Source: Pontederia crassipes (Eukaryota > Streptophyta > Magnoliopsida > Commelinales > Pontederiaceae). From it: a DNA stretch of 64,000 nt. The stretch spans positions 35,360,171-35,424,170 of the forward strand of contig CM060194.1 of assembly GCA_030549335.1 (NCBI GenBank), written 5' to 3'. The notes beneath the pieces were generated by a model that was given only the letters and a program-made list of their open reading frames with translations, ran no database searches and had not been told where the DNA came from. Position numbers and translations under genes: made by a program. Positions within the stretch are counted from its first letter, which is position 1. Each line of letters starts with the position of its first letter. This document shows positions 37,870 to 49,400 of the stretch, piece by piece.

Positions 37870-40800
37870 CAATGACAATGTAACACCTCAAAATTTGAAC
37901 CCCCACCCCCACACACACACCCACACACACACATGTTGAAATATCCTCTCTACTTTCTTTGGTATTTCTTGACCCTTTCATCGACCCCATTGGTCGATAA
38001 GGGTGACATGTAAACGAAAGACTTTAAAATAAAATATTATAACAATTGAATGTAAAAATATAGAAACTAGAACGATAGATAAAATAAAAGTACATCACAA
38101 CGTCTAACATCAATGTTAGGCATATAAAAATCCATGTCATAATGCAACTATAACATCATAAAGTCCCTCATACAACTCAAAAGAATAAAACAAGTAGACA
38201 TAAACTTTATAACTCTTTGTGCACATGCCACCCGAGTTGAAATCATCGCACACATAACATCCATGCTCGTAGATAAATAATGTGCGTACGAGGATCAGCA
38301 AAAGGGAGTAAGCTGAATCGTCAGCATAAAGTTAAGTATGAATCAAATAAGTCATAAGGATGATCCACAAGACTAAGCATGAAGAAAGCACATAGAGCAG
38401 ATATAATATAAATCATGAGGGATCATTATGGGAAACAATGGTAAGTAAAGCTCATTTCTTTGTTCATCTTTATTTCATGTCATCTTTCATATAGAAAGGC
38501 ATCATTGATCCATTTCATTTCATGTTCATGTTCATAAAGACCTAATCCTCCCATTTATCTCCAATCTTTCATTTCATTTCATTTTATCCATAGGTTGAAA
38601 GAGTTCTCTACTTTTAAGGAATACCATTGCAAACACACAAATGTCTAGATCCTAAAGCATGGTGGACCAGTGAGGGATTAGTGTCGCAACAGGTGCTCCA
38701 AAAGTGGAGGACGATGTCACACAAGGCTAATGGACATCCTGATTCAATAGGAAGAGTACTTCATTGTCAATAACTCCTTAAGGAAAGTACCTCACACAAA
38801 GTTGTCAATGACGTCAAAAAATTTTCACCAAATACCCTCCAACTTATGCACTTTTTTAACACTATCCTCAAATTTCACTTTGTAATAAAATTATCTTCCA
38901 TCTTTTAACTTATTTCACTAAATGTCATTTTCATCGATTATAGATCGTTACCAAATCATGTTGCTGATGTGACATCGATGTGGCATATTCTCTCTACTCC
39001 ACGCAAGCATTTGTCGATGTGGCAACATTAAATAATAATTAAAAATTAGAAAAATGGAACGCCTCCAGTGAAGGGGGGGCTTCGACGGGCCATTGATGCG
39101 TGGAAGGGGGGGCGCCCCCCTTTCTTTGCGCTGGCAAAGAGAAAGGATCCCCCTCCCACGCGCCAATGAAGAGGAAGGGGGCTCGTCTCCCCTATGCGAC
39201 CTCGTGCGGGGTGCAAAGGTAGCAAAAGGGGGCGACCCCCCCCCTCCCCCCTTTTTCTCTGCGCGCTGGCGCTTTGCGACATCGCCACCAGAGGTCGCAG
39301 AGGGGGGTGAGCCCCCCACCCCTCACACTCACACACACCCCTTCTCCTCCTCCTTTCTCTGCGCACGCAGGTGAGGTTGCACTGCCCCTTCGTTAGAGCC
39401 ATCCCATTACAAAGTTCCATGTCAATAACGCGCTCTGGAAACGGCCAATAATCGATGAAAAGGATACCCCATTAAATAAATTAAAAGATGAAGGACAGTC
39501 CCGTTACAAAGTGAAGTTTGAAGGTAACACTGAAAAAGTGCCCAAAGTTGGAGGGTATTTGGGGAAATTTTTTTGAATGACTTCCCATCTAAATAAGTAA
39601 TCATAACCCTCATCTTTATCTTTATTACTTAGGAATTTCTATTTTGATCATATAGATCAATCGAGTCTGTAGAGAGCAAGGGTGGCTCCGGACTGTCATA
39701 AAGTATTAGAAGAGGAAAGGATAATAAAGTGGATAGAGATTTAATCAAATCATGATTGTTAATTAAGGTCATGTTCATTCTCTGTCCGTGAATCGCACGT
39801 TCAAAAGTCAAGCGATCACCCGTTCTGGTATAGGTTTAGCGGTCGTCTGTTAGGAGTTTGGACGCCCATTTTGAGGGTATTCATTGGTCGTCCATTTGGG
39901 AAGCGGACTCATTCAATAAGTGTTTATCGTACGTCCGTCGGGAAGATCGGACGCCCATTTCATAAAATTCAAGTGGTCATCCGTTTGGGGATCGAACTCC
40001 TATTTCGGGATCGTGTTTCGATCGTACAATGGTCGGGTACAATAGGACGTTAGATGGGATGAGAATCGTCCGATATCGCATGGGCAGGATTGCAAACTCT
40101 CAATTGAAAGTTTCAAATGCCCAAAACTCGATCAATCGGAACAGTTTCCCGATCGACCGCTTGATCATGTTCAAGTTTCGACATTCTAGATCAAGCGCCC
40201 AATCCTTAGATTGATCGTTTGAGTTATTGCTACATTTCAGTCGAGGAGAAGCGGATGCCCGATTTGGGATCTGCCCGCTTTAATCAATACAATTCGCAAG
40301 TCGTTGCAACATTTTTAATTTTTTAATCAGGTTTTTCACATAAAACATAAAATAAAAAACCAACCCTAACATACATTATTCCTAATGTATAGCATTATTC
40401 CGTAGGTAAATCTTAACATATTCAGATATGCTTGATCACACTATTTAGCATCATCAACATCCTCATCTTCAATCAGAATCATTTTATGATAGATGATATA
40501 GTTTGAGTTGATCTAATATCAAGTAAGCATGAATCTATATCACAGCAAACACCATTGCATGTAAATCACTCATGAAGGCATCTGAAGTGATCATATTTCG
40601 AGCAAAAAGATCATAATCTAATGACAAAACCCTAAGGCATGAATTCTATCCATTATAGCATAAATCCCGAGCCTAATGAGATCCTTAGAACATGCAAAAT
40701 TCGTCTGAAAACTACTAGTCCAAATCTCAAAAAATACTCCTTTTTAATAGATCATGCGGTTCTTTCTTCGTTGGTGCGCACCCCAGCCTCTTCCTCTTCA

Positions 40801-41300
40801 TCCTCCTTGGTTCACCACGGCTTCCACACCTGCAGGAGTCACCCCTGCGTCCTTTGGACGAAACCAAGTCGTGTAGCAAGAGGAGACAAAGGAAGAATGA
40901 TGAAAATGAGATTTGAAGAAGAAGAAAGAATAGAGAAGGAATGGGGTTTTAATGGTGTGAAATCTTGGGATTTTCATGTTTTTTAAAATTCATAAATCAT
41001 AGTCGACGAGTTATAAAATTGAGCATAAGGTGACGACATTGTGATGTCGGCAGAAATCAGAGCATCAATTTTGTGGGCCTAAGCAAGTCATTCATCTGCA
41101 TGGCCTTCCAGGGTCATCCGTCCCGTCATTCATGCATAGCATCTCTAATGGTGTTATCTAAACACTCTCATTCGTAGATGATTGATTGATGATTTTTTTG
41201 TGACAATCCAATTCCCACAACAAAATCTCTCTCTCTCTCACACACACACACACAACACACCTACACACAAAGTGAATCATTTTCCTTTTGAAACAATCAA
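37870..41300. other. Transposon-derived non-coding block, copy B
   Basis: Counterpart of 20,930-24,100: the CTCAAAATTTG start, the foldback element at 38,815-39,575, GGACGCCCAT/CGTCCGTCGG motifs (39,830-40,280) and the frame at 40,639-40,986. The frame shares its start with the copy A frame but ends differently, which argues against a conserved protein. Confidence 0.45.
38815..39575. mobile_element. Foldback/MITE in copy B, fuller version (761 bp)
   Basis: The inverted ends CAAAAAATTTTCACCAAATA and (reverse complement) CAAAAAAATTTCCCCAAATA are flanked by AATGACGT (38807-38814) and AATGACTT (39576-39583). The arms also share the ATCTTTTAA...TTCATCGATTAT segment. The middle (39,055-39,370) is GC-rich with runs of C and G and has no transposase. 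Confidence 0.8.
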
Positions 41301-41830
41301 TAAAAGACTTCGAAATGGTGCAATTAATATGGAGTTGCTACTTTGTTGTCTGTTGTTTTATGTACCTTTTACCATCGACGACATCTTTCTTGTCAGTACG
41401 ATTCCCCTTTGAGCTCTTGTTGACCTTTCAAATGTCTTATGAAGTTATGACGTCGACTTGTGCTGGGCTCACCTCCTTTAATGGAGGGATGTTCACGAGC
41501 TGTGCGCTGTGGTCCTATGACCCATCCCTTTTGTTACTAGATTTTGTCTCTATGATTGATTTGGTTGTAGAATTGTTATGTAGCTTCGATGGAATTGATG
41601 AAATGGTAAGAAACAATCGATAAATTGAACAAAAGAAATTGATGTCCAAATTTTCTTTCTTCAATGTTACGAACTCGGTCCATATTTCGCGGCCCCATTC
41701 GCGTTCACTTTGTCGAAATAGATGTAAATTATGAATAATTCATACAATACAAATTAGTATTCTCTGGAAACAGTTTTAAATTTCATAGGTGCATTTTTGT
41801 AATTAAAACATTATATATATATATGGGTTA

Positions 41831-42046
41831 AGGATTATGTGGACCCAAAATAGGTCCAAATATATGGACCATCATTGATTTATAAATCAATGGTTACAGT
41901 AAATTGATGATAATGTCACTTTAAAAAATGTTTATCAAGGATCACCATTGATTTACGAATCAATGGTGTGTCCATATATGTGGAGCCATTTTTGGAATCA
42001 ATGGTGTGTCCATATATGTGGAGCCATTTTTGGTCCACACATTCCT
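41831..42046. mobile_element. Short foldback element (about 216 bp) with TA flanks
   Basis: The left arm AGGATTATGTGGACCCAAAA and the reverse complement of the right arm, AGGAATGTGTGGACCAAAAA, are inverted repeats that continue through ATATATGGAC and ATTGATT...AATCAATGG. TA borders both ends, as in Tc1/mariner-type MITEs. The right arm contains a 38-bp tandem doubling (41,958-41,995 and 41,996-42,033). Confidence 0.65.
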
Positions 42047-42049
42047 TAG

Positions 42050-42357
42050 AGTGTTGATTCTCGTCCCCTCTCCGCATGATTCCTCCATCCGGTTCGATCT
42101 AAGATGGACGAATCAAATGAGTGTGCATTGGTACAAGAGGGTTCATTTGGTTTGTGAGCGTCGGTTCTTCGTTCATTTCGCTGAATACGCATGGATCCGA
42201 TCCCCTCATAGAGCTGATCTTCCCTCGCCAGAGCTCTGACGAGCGATTGCAAATCTTGCACTGCGGTTCCGGACCTCATGCAGTCGCGTTAAAGGTTTGT
42301 TCAAGGGATGCGAACCGGATGGAGGAATCATGTAAAGAGGGGACGAGAATCAACGCT
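42050..42357. mobile_element. Second foldback element, 308 bp, abutting the first
   Basis: Left end AGTGTTGATTCTCGTCCCCT; reverse complement of right end AGCGTTGATTCTCGTCCCCT, continuing through CATGATTCCTCCATCCGGTT on both arms (about 47 bases of inverted repeat). No clear target duplication. The frames at 42,006-42,381 fall inside this palindrome and are not genes. Confidence 0.65.
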
Positions 42358-43491
42358 ACCCAAAAAGTGATATCACATTAACACTATATTTGGATTGAGA
42401 TGAATGGAGGGTAAAAAGGGAGAGGGGAAGGGAAAAATAATTTTTCCCTTGTTTGGATAAAATTTTAAAGGAGAGAAATGGAGGGGAATCTCCATTTTTT
42501 TCCTTCATTCTCCTCCATTTGTGATATTTTGTTTCAACCACAAATTGAGGTGAAAAATTTTCCTTCCTTTCCCTCTTTTTTTCTTCCCTCTCATTTTCTT
42601 CTATTTCCCTTAATGATGAAGCTTCATCCAATGGAGTGGTAGAATACTAGGAAATGATATTAATTAAATTATATTTGATAATATTTTTTATTTAAGTTAA
42701 GAGGAGAGATGATATAGTTAACTCTTCAAAGATTATATTTTTCATTCCACCAAATTTATTATTATTAAATGAAATCATTTCTCTTGTTATCAAATTAAAT
42801 CATCTATCTTTATCTATCATTTTTTGTTTTTTTAAATAGATTAATAAAATAATTCAAAAAATAAAAAAAGAAAAATTAGATGATAAAACAATAAATATTT
42901 ATTACTATATTATAAATATGTTATATCCAATAAAGAGTAAAAATAAAACTTTTATTTCTCATATCCAATAAAACTTTTCTAACTTTCTAACAACGCACCG
43001 CACTCCAGGTCACTCCACCACCACTTAGTTACATCTTGAAACATAAAGTGGTAATCCTGCTAGGTTAATTTATTTTTTGTGGGGAGTTTTGAGTCTTAAA
43101 ACAATAACTTTGCCATGTTAATCAACCGCGTCTTCACAGCTCATTTTTTGTACGCCAAAAAAAAAAAAAAGAATTTACACTATGGGTAATGTCGCTCTTT
43201 CATTTACATAGATCCGCGGGAGAAAATTATGGTCACAATAATGTTTTAAAGGAAAAAAAAAACAAGGTTGAATCGGCGAAGAAACATTACAAACAACCTG
43301 GAATTGCTTGCCAGAAATGAGTTCTAAACTAGCAAACTCAACATCAGCATCAGTTGCATTTGGCTCCACAGAAGAAGCACCAACAACCATGCCCCGAGAA
43401 CCTACAAATCTGTAGTATAAACACGGCAACCACCCTGCCAATTTACAAGGCTTGCTAAAAAGGCGGAAACAGTATAGGCAATGAAAATCAA
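42358..43491. other. Intergenic DNA and 3' flank of MOR1
   Basis: 42,370-42,650 has GGAG/CTCC-rich sequence reminiscent of a MITE. 42,650-43,000 is AT-rich. About 43,070-43,491 is probably the MOR1 3' UTR, given its position after the stop and its more balanced composition. Confidence 0.5.
43069..43074 (-). terminator. Candidate MOR1 polyadenylation signal (AATAAA on minus strand)
   Basis: TTTATT on the plus strand, about 420 bases past the MOR1 stop. Chosen by position only. Confidence 0.3.
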
Positions 43492-46400
43492 CTAAAGTGG
43501 TTCAAGGGAGCCGCTTTTTAGTCTCTCCATCCGCGCTTGGAGACCCGATAATGCCTTCTCATCCATGGGAAGTACATTTGTTTGTGTTTGATGTTCCCCG
43601 TCGGCACGTTCAACTGTATGGAATGTATTGCCATTAACATAGGCAAATGGCCGCCCCACGACATCAACATTACCAGCAGCTGCGGCAGCTTGGATACTTC
43701 TCATCCTTTCTCGAATGGCATCCAGTGTTCCTGTGGTAATTGCCGGCGCTGGCAACAAAGATAGCATCTTGGATTAGAAACTGATTTTTGTGCCATGCAT
43801 CATTATGGAAAAAAAAAATGAGGGGTACAGGATCTGGAAACAAGTGCAACTAATTTTGGTAACAGAAATATCCATTTATATCATGCGTTATGGAGGAAAA
43901 AAACTGTATTGGCTCGTCATTGACTGAGATGAGAAAGAACCTGCTGGATATCTATCATCGCCACCATGTGACCTGAAATCTGAATGGTCTGGTTGCCCTC
44001 TAAATGTAGCCATTCCTGCAGCCTCATCTTCGGTATACGACGCTGGCATAACATTTAAGCCTTCACTTTTTAGATGTACTGATTTCGTATGCACAGGAGA
44101 AAGGGGTGCAAATTTTGGTGATGGGAGGGTAGACAAGGGAGGTGGGGTGGACACGGGAAGGCTGGAAGGAGTCCTTCCAGCTGCTGCATTCTTTTCCATC
44201 TGGAGAATAGTAGCAATATGATCATACAATAAACAGAACATACTGAACATTTTAGCATTATAATTGTACCGACCTGTGCTAGACCATCTCTAATATACGT
44301 CCTAAAGGCTTCACTAGCACTTTGCAGCTGGGAAAATATGTCAACCTACATAAGAATTCCCACAGAGGTTAAACATAAATAAATGGTTGAAGTTCTAACA
44401 TTAATGAGATTTTGATTTTTTGAAAATGCAATTCATCACCTTAGGGTACAGCTGGGTGATTCGATAAAGTTCATATAGTCCAATGGTACAAGTTTGCTTG
44501 TCACCAATTTTCTTAAATATTGCGGCAAGCTCTTGCTGTTGCAACAAAAGCAGGGAATCGATTCAGAGAGATGAAAGAATGGGTGCCCCTTAAGAAAATA
44601 TGACAAAAGGAAAATTTCAATCATCCTTATGGTAAAAGTGAACCAAACCTTCAATTGTGCATCTGCCGAATGTGTTGCAGGAGTTGGACTGTTAGAAGCA
44701 GCATCACCCCAATGAGATTGTCCCATGGGGGCAGCCGGAGTCAACATTCTGGCAGCTGCAAGAGTCTAACAGGAGAAAACAACCAATATAGATCAGATTT
44801 AATCAACGAAATGAACAAAACACAAACATGTTCATGTTACAACATCATACCTGTAGATTAAGGTCAATGTAAGCCAGAATTATAGGTTGTGGATCATTAT
44901 CTATAGGTACCATTGAGAGATGACCTTTTATTGCCGTTCCACAAAGCTTGACAAGTTCATGAAGAACAGTCTTCACCATCCGAAGAGGTTTATCATCAGC
45001 TCCGGCTCTATACAAAGTTACAACAAAATTTATAGTATAATAATACAACTAGAAGTCAGTCGCGGAAGTACAAGTGCATAATAAAACATGACATACCTTC
45101 TTCTTATCTCTTCCATCCCCAGTTCTTGTAAATAGACATGGATACTTTGAAGAATACGGTCAAGATTAACCTCATATATTGTACTTTGCAATACCTGGAG
45201 AAACATTGAACATATTGGTAACATACAAAATACAGAGTAGCCCAATAGAAGTTTCATAAATAGTTACCTTGGTCAATTTAATAAGGCATTTAACAACTAA
45301 ATCAGAGAACTTTTGGTTCCTCATAACAAAAGCCTCATTTGATGCAGGAGAGGGCCACCTTGATGGATCTAAGGGCCTCAGTAAATTAATTAGAACTACA
45401 AAAGAAGATGTTCGCTCTGCATTGTCCTGCTCAATCAAAAGTGAACAAGGGCCTAAGAACTAAGAGCACAATAACAAATAAGAACAGAAGAAAGAAAAAA
45501 AATAACCAACCAGAATTTTAAGCATCAAAACATTAAGTGCCTTCAATAACTGACTGCCTTCATCCATCAAAGGAACTCTCTCATCTAAGAGCCAAAGCAG
45601 AAGTTCTGTGATGAGATTGTCTAGTGTGTTCTCCCGCACTGCATGAGCTAGTCGTTTGATCTGGAAGGTCTGCAACAGCCAACATATGATTACATGATTC
45701 ATGTTAGCCCCAAAAATAATGGACTTCACAAATTTAGTTAAAATGTGAATTGTGAAGGGCTTGCAGACCTGCATGAGAGTATTCAACACATATTTACATG
45801 ACCTCGAAGAGGCTCCAGAAAGACTAAAATTGAAGGTGCTAGGAACCTGTGAATGTTAAAACAATAGATGTGATCAATGAACAGGAAGACCGAAGACGTG
45901 GCATTGCCTTCTTTCAGCAAAATAGAACCAATACCATAGTGGCTAAGCATGACACAAGTCTATCTGCTTCCTTAGCAAGATCTTCAATCAGACTACTTTC
46001 AGGATCATTGGTAATCTGTGTTAACTCATGGCAGATAACTTTCATGCCTTCAACAGACTGCATCAAAGAAAAACTAGGTTAGAGCCTTAACGATAGTGAA
46101 AAGTCATGATTTCTAAAAAAACAACGAGAAATTACAAAATGATATTATATCATTTATTTCAATTGAAAGGTACAAATTACAGATATATCTGATTCCAGGC
46201 AAATCCTTTTGTTCTCACAACAATAGATGCATCTAAGAACCCTGATAAATATTTATTCACATGATAGCAAGTTTCATAGAAACTTCTAGCTAGGTTGCAA
46301 GTAGCATATCCTGTAAAATAATAAACTGCATGAGCAAAAGTGTATTTCACCTGATATTTGTGCAAGAAACAAATGCAAAAATAATACTCGGATGTCACTA

Positions 46401-49400
46401 AAATTTGTTACCAACAATAGGCTAAAAGGGATTTTTAGTTTGATCAACATCAAGACTATTAGTCATTAAAATATTAATAATTTACAATGAACAAAGAGAC
46501 TGTTAAAACATAACCAAAAGCAACAAAGCAGTAGTATCCCCACTTTGTAAATACTAGAACATATTCAAACATGACAAAGAAATCATACTTCATGTTTCAA
46601 CTTTTTTTTTAAAATATAAACGATACCAGTTCAAACAAGACTTCTGTCCTTGCAAATAACCTGATGAGCACATGCTGTTAACATAATTAAAAAGGAATTC
46701 CTAGAAGGTAAACTACAAGAAGACATTTAGAATTCAATTTCCTAATTGTAGCAAATATGCCTCAGATAAAACTAGAATATTAGACAACAACTCGACAAAA
46801 GAAGGAACCTGCTCAGGTGAGCCCATTGCAATGACATCAAGAGCTTCATGCCAATCAGTGGGACCATTGGCGGTAACAAGCTGTCGCGCCAATGCTTGTC
46901 TTTCAATAAGAGAATCACCATACCCAAGGTTTTCCCTAATGATAAACAGGTTTGTGTGAAGCAGACAAACTGGAAAACTACCAATGACGACTAGAATTTT
47001 TTTAGTGGGTAAGTAGAAATTGTGAAGCTTGTTCTAACCATATACCATACCTAGACACCATTGGAACAGAAGCCGAGCGAGCCATAACTTCTCCACTTTG
47101 TTCTGCTACATCTAACCTGTAATCCAGAGGTATTAACATTTTCCCAGAAAGAAACAACTAAAAAGAACAATTTTGAACAATCATCAAATAAACAAGTCGG
47201 TCATTAAATGTTAACAGTACAAAATAAAAGTTGCATGGGATGAATACCCCATTATAGGTGGTCGCAACAAACTATGAAGAAATATTTTCTCAAACATTTC
47301 ATAACCAATACACAGTTCTAGTAATTCAACTAATAGGTAATGGAAGTTATCACAGCAATGCAGACTGATGTTGAACAAGAATAAAGATTGTCTTTTGCTC
47401 TAGCTAATAGTCTTTAATTATGAGTATTTTGCATATAGTTTAATTAGGATCCGATTAAGGGTTTTCCTATTATTTGAGTTTTCCTTCTATTTTATTTTCT
47501 GATTATTTGCCGCAAGGTGTTTAGAACCTTATAGTACTCTTGTATGGTTCTTTGAAACATAGACTTGTATGAATAAATATTTAGAACTTTGAATTATTAC
47601 ACACCAATAACCTGAATATGAAAAACAAGGAATGTTTGATAAAACTGAAAAGTGACTAGAACTTCTTTTTTTGGACGACAGAAAGGATGACTAGCAAGAT
47701 GTGTGGACAACCAATTTTACTGGACTGAAATATTGAATAATTTAAGTGGTTACATTTCAAGTATTTAATTTCTTCATAATTGACTGAGGTTGAAGTTCAA
47801 ATAACTTAACACTTGAAAACTTGACAAAATAAAAGGAATTGTGATAAACAGTATCAAAAGAATTTGGAAAGATGATAGACAAATACCAGAAAAGTTAGGT
47901 AAGTTTGTATCGAGCCTCCCTAGGATCCAAGAAATAAATATTTAGAGGGGAGCAATGGTCACTGTTACCAAAACGATACTTTGATCCCCTTTGGACACAT
48001 TTTGGTCAGGGGCAAGGACAAAAGGATCATTTTAACTCCCAAGAATTGCCTACGGCAATCTTTCGAACATGCAACTTTATGATTACAATGCAGATCATTA
48101 CAAGAAAGTATTCATGATTTGGTTTACCATCATTCATTCAGGAAAAAATAGAGAGATACCCATTTTCTCTAACAGATCGCCTCAAAGCAGCTCTGGCTTC
48201 ACCAGGTTTTCCTTCCTTTCTCTTATCCATTTCCCTGGCCTGAAAAGGAAAAAGAAATAACACCAAAAAAAATAAATGAGGAATAATATGTAACAAGACA
48301 AAAAAAATGAAATAAAAATTTATGCAATGACAATTGCATAGGGGTCCATCTTTTCTTATAGGCATATGTCGGATACAACTACGCACATTAGACTAATACA
48401 GCCTTCTCTTCTTATAGCTGTAGTCAAAATAACATTGTTTTGTGTTCATTTATAATGATCATCAAAGAAACTGACCTTCCACTTAAATCTGTCATCTAGC
48501 ATACTCCTTTGAGCATCTGATAGCTTTCCAACATATCTCCATACATCGTCCCCTAACAAATAATGAAAAAAACATAGAAATACTTTCATGAATAAAACAA
48601 ATTAACAAATCGAACAATTATCATTTGTAAATTAGACAAGCATAATCTTTTTTTTTCATTTGAGGTTTTTGTACCAAGATTCTTGTAAGCAGTAGCCATG
48701 GTATTTAAAGCAGCTTTCCTAATTTCACCATCACGCTCTGATGTTAATGCAGCAACAAGTTGCAAGGATTTCAACTGGCCACTAATCTGTACCAAAAGAA
48801 TATATATAAAATGTTGAACATAAATAAAAAGGGAAAGGATTTCACGTGTGATGCAAATTGTACCTCAACTCCATAATGATCAAGCAAGTAGCCAATAAAA
48901 TCAACACATTCAATACGACTACGATTATTCTTTGAGCGTAAACCCTCCAGAATATAAGGAAGAAACTTTGATGCTGAATAGATGTTGACAATTTGCTTCA
49001 TCAAATCACGCATCTTCTCCCTTACTTTCTCAATGTTATGACCAGACTGCATCACATAATCCAAATCATGTTATATTGTTATAGATTAGGTTTTTTATGA
49101 CATGACCAATAAAAAAACAGCATGATTCTAGAACCTTTTCTATAAAGAATGGAAAAGACTATGCAGCACAACATTTTTCAAGATCAACACATTTTGCCAC
49201 AAGGAACGTTCAGATAGATAACTAACCTTCTCTGCAAGGCATGGAAGAAACATAGCAGCCTCAGCCTCGGTCAGAATGTACCCCTCATTTTTAAGACCAT
49301 CAAAAAGCTCAGGGAGGAACTCCAGGACCTATTTATCACGTCCAAGTATGATATTTCGGCAACTAGAGCTCCAATACAAAGAAAAATTAGATTTAATGTG

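Larger units (their letters stand above)
24576..41772. repeat. Tandem segmental duplication, copy B (about 17.2 kb with insertion)
   Basis: Follows copy A directly in the same orientation. It contains the MBD gene copy B, the 3.3-kb insertion at about 32,644-35,965, an (ATT)n array and the fuller foldback element. Scattered substitutions and small indels separate the copies, including many small indels in introns. By eye, exon 1 of the MBD genes differs at 22 of 204 residues. Confidence 0.93.
43492..48552 (-). other. MOR1: MOR1 exon block 6: C-terminal region
   Basis: Exons 48476-48552, 48160-48239, 47051-47116, 46809-46935, 45935-46057, 45769-45846, 45511-45669, 45268-45426, 45097-45194, 44851-45007, 44649-44765, 44440-44535, 44274-44345, 43941-44199 and 43492-43748. 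Includes a further conserved helical region (ELLLWLLDERVPLMDEGSQL, VVLINLLRPLDPSRWPSP), the ATHSADAQLKQELAAIFKKI segment and the proline/serine-rich tail AAGRTPSSLPVSTPPP. The last junction was placed at GCCAG/CGCCGG, giving DRYPAAPAITTGTLDAIRER. Confidence 0.88.

Noticed and set aside
42006..42381. Frames on both strands of 77-86 residues
   Set aside because: They are the two arms of a foldback element; near-mirror frames on both strands follow from the palindrome.
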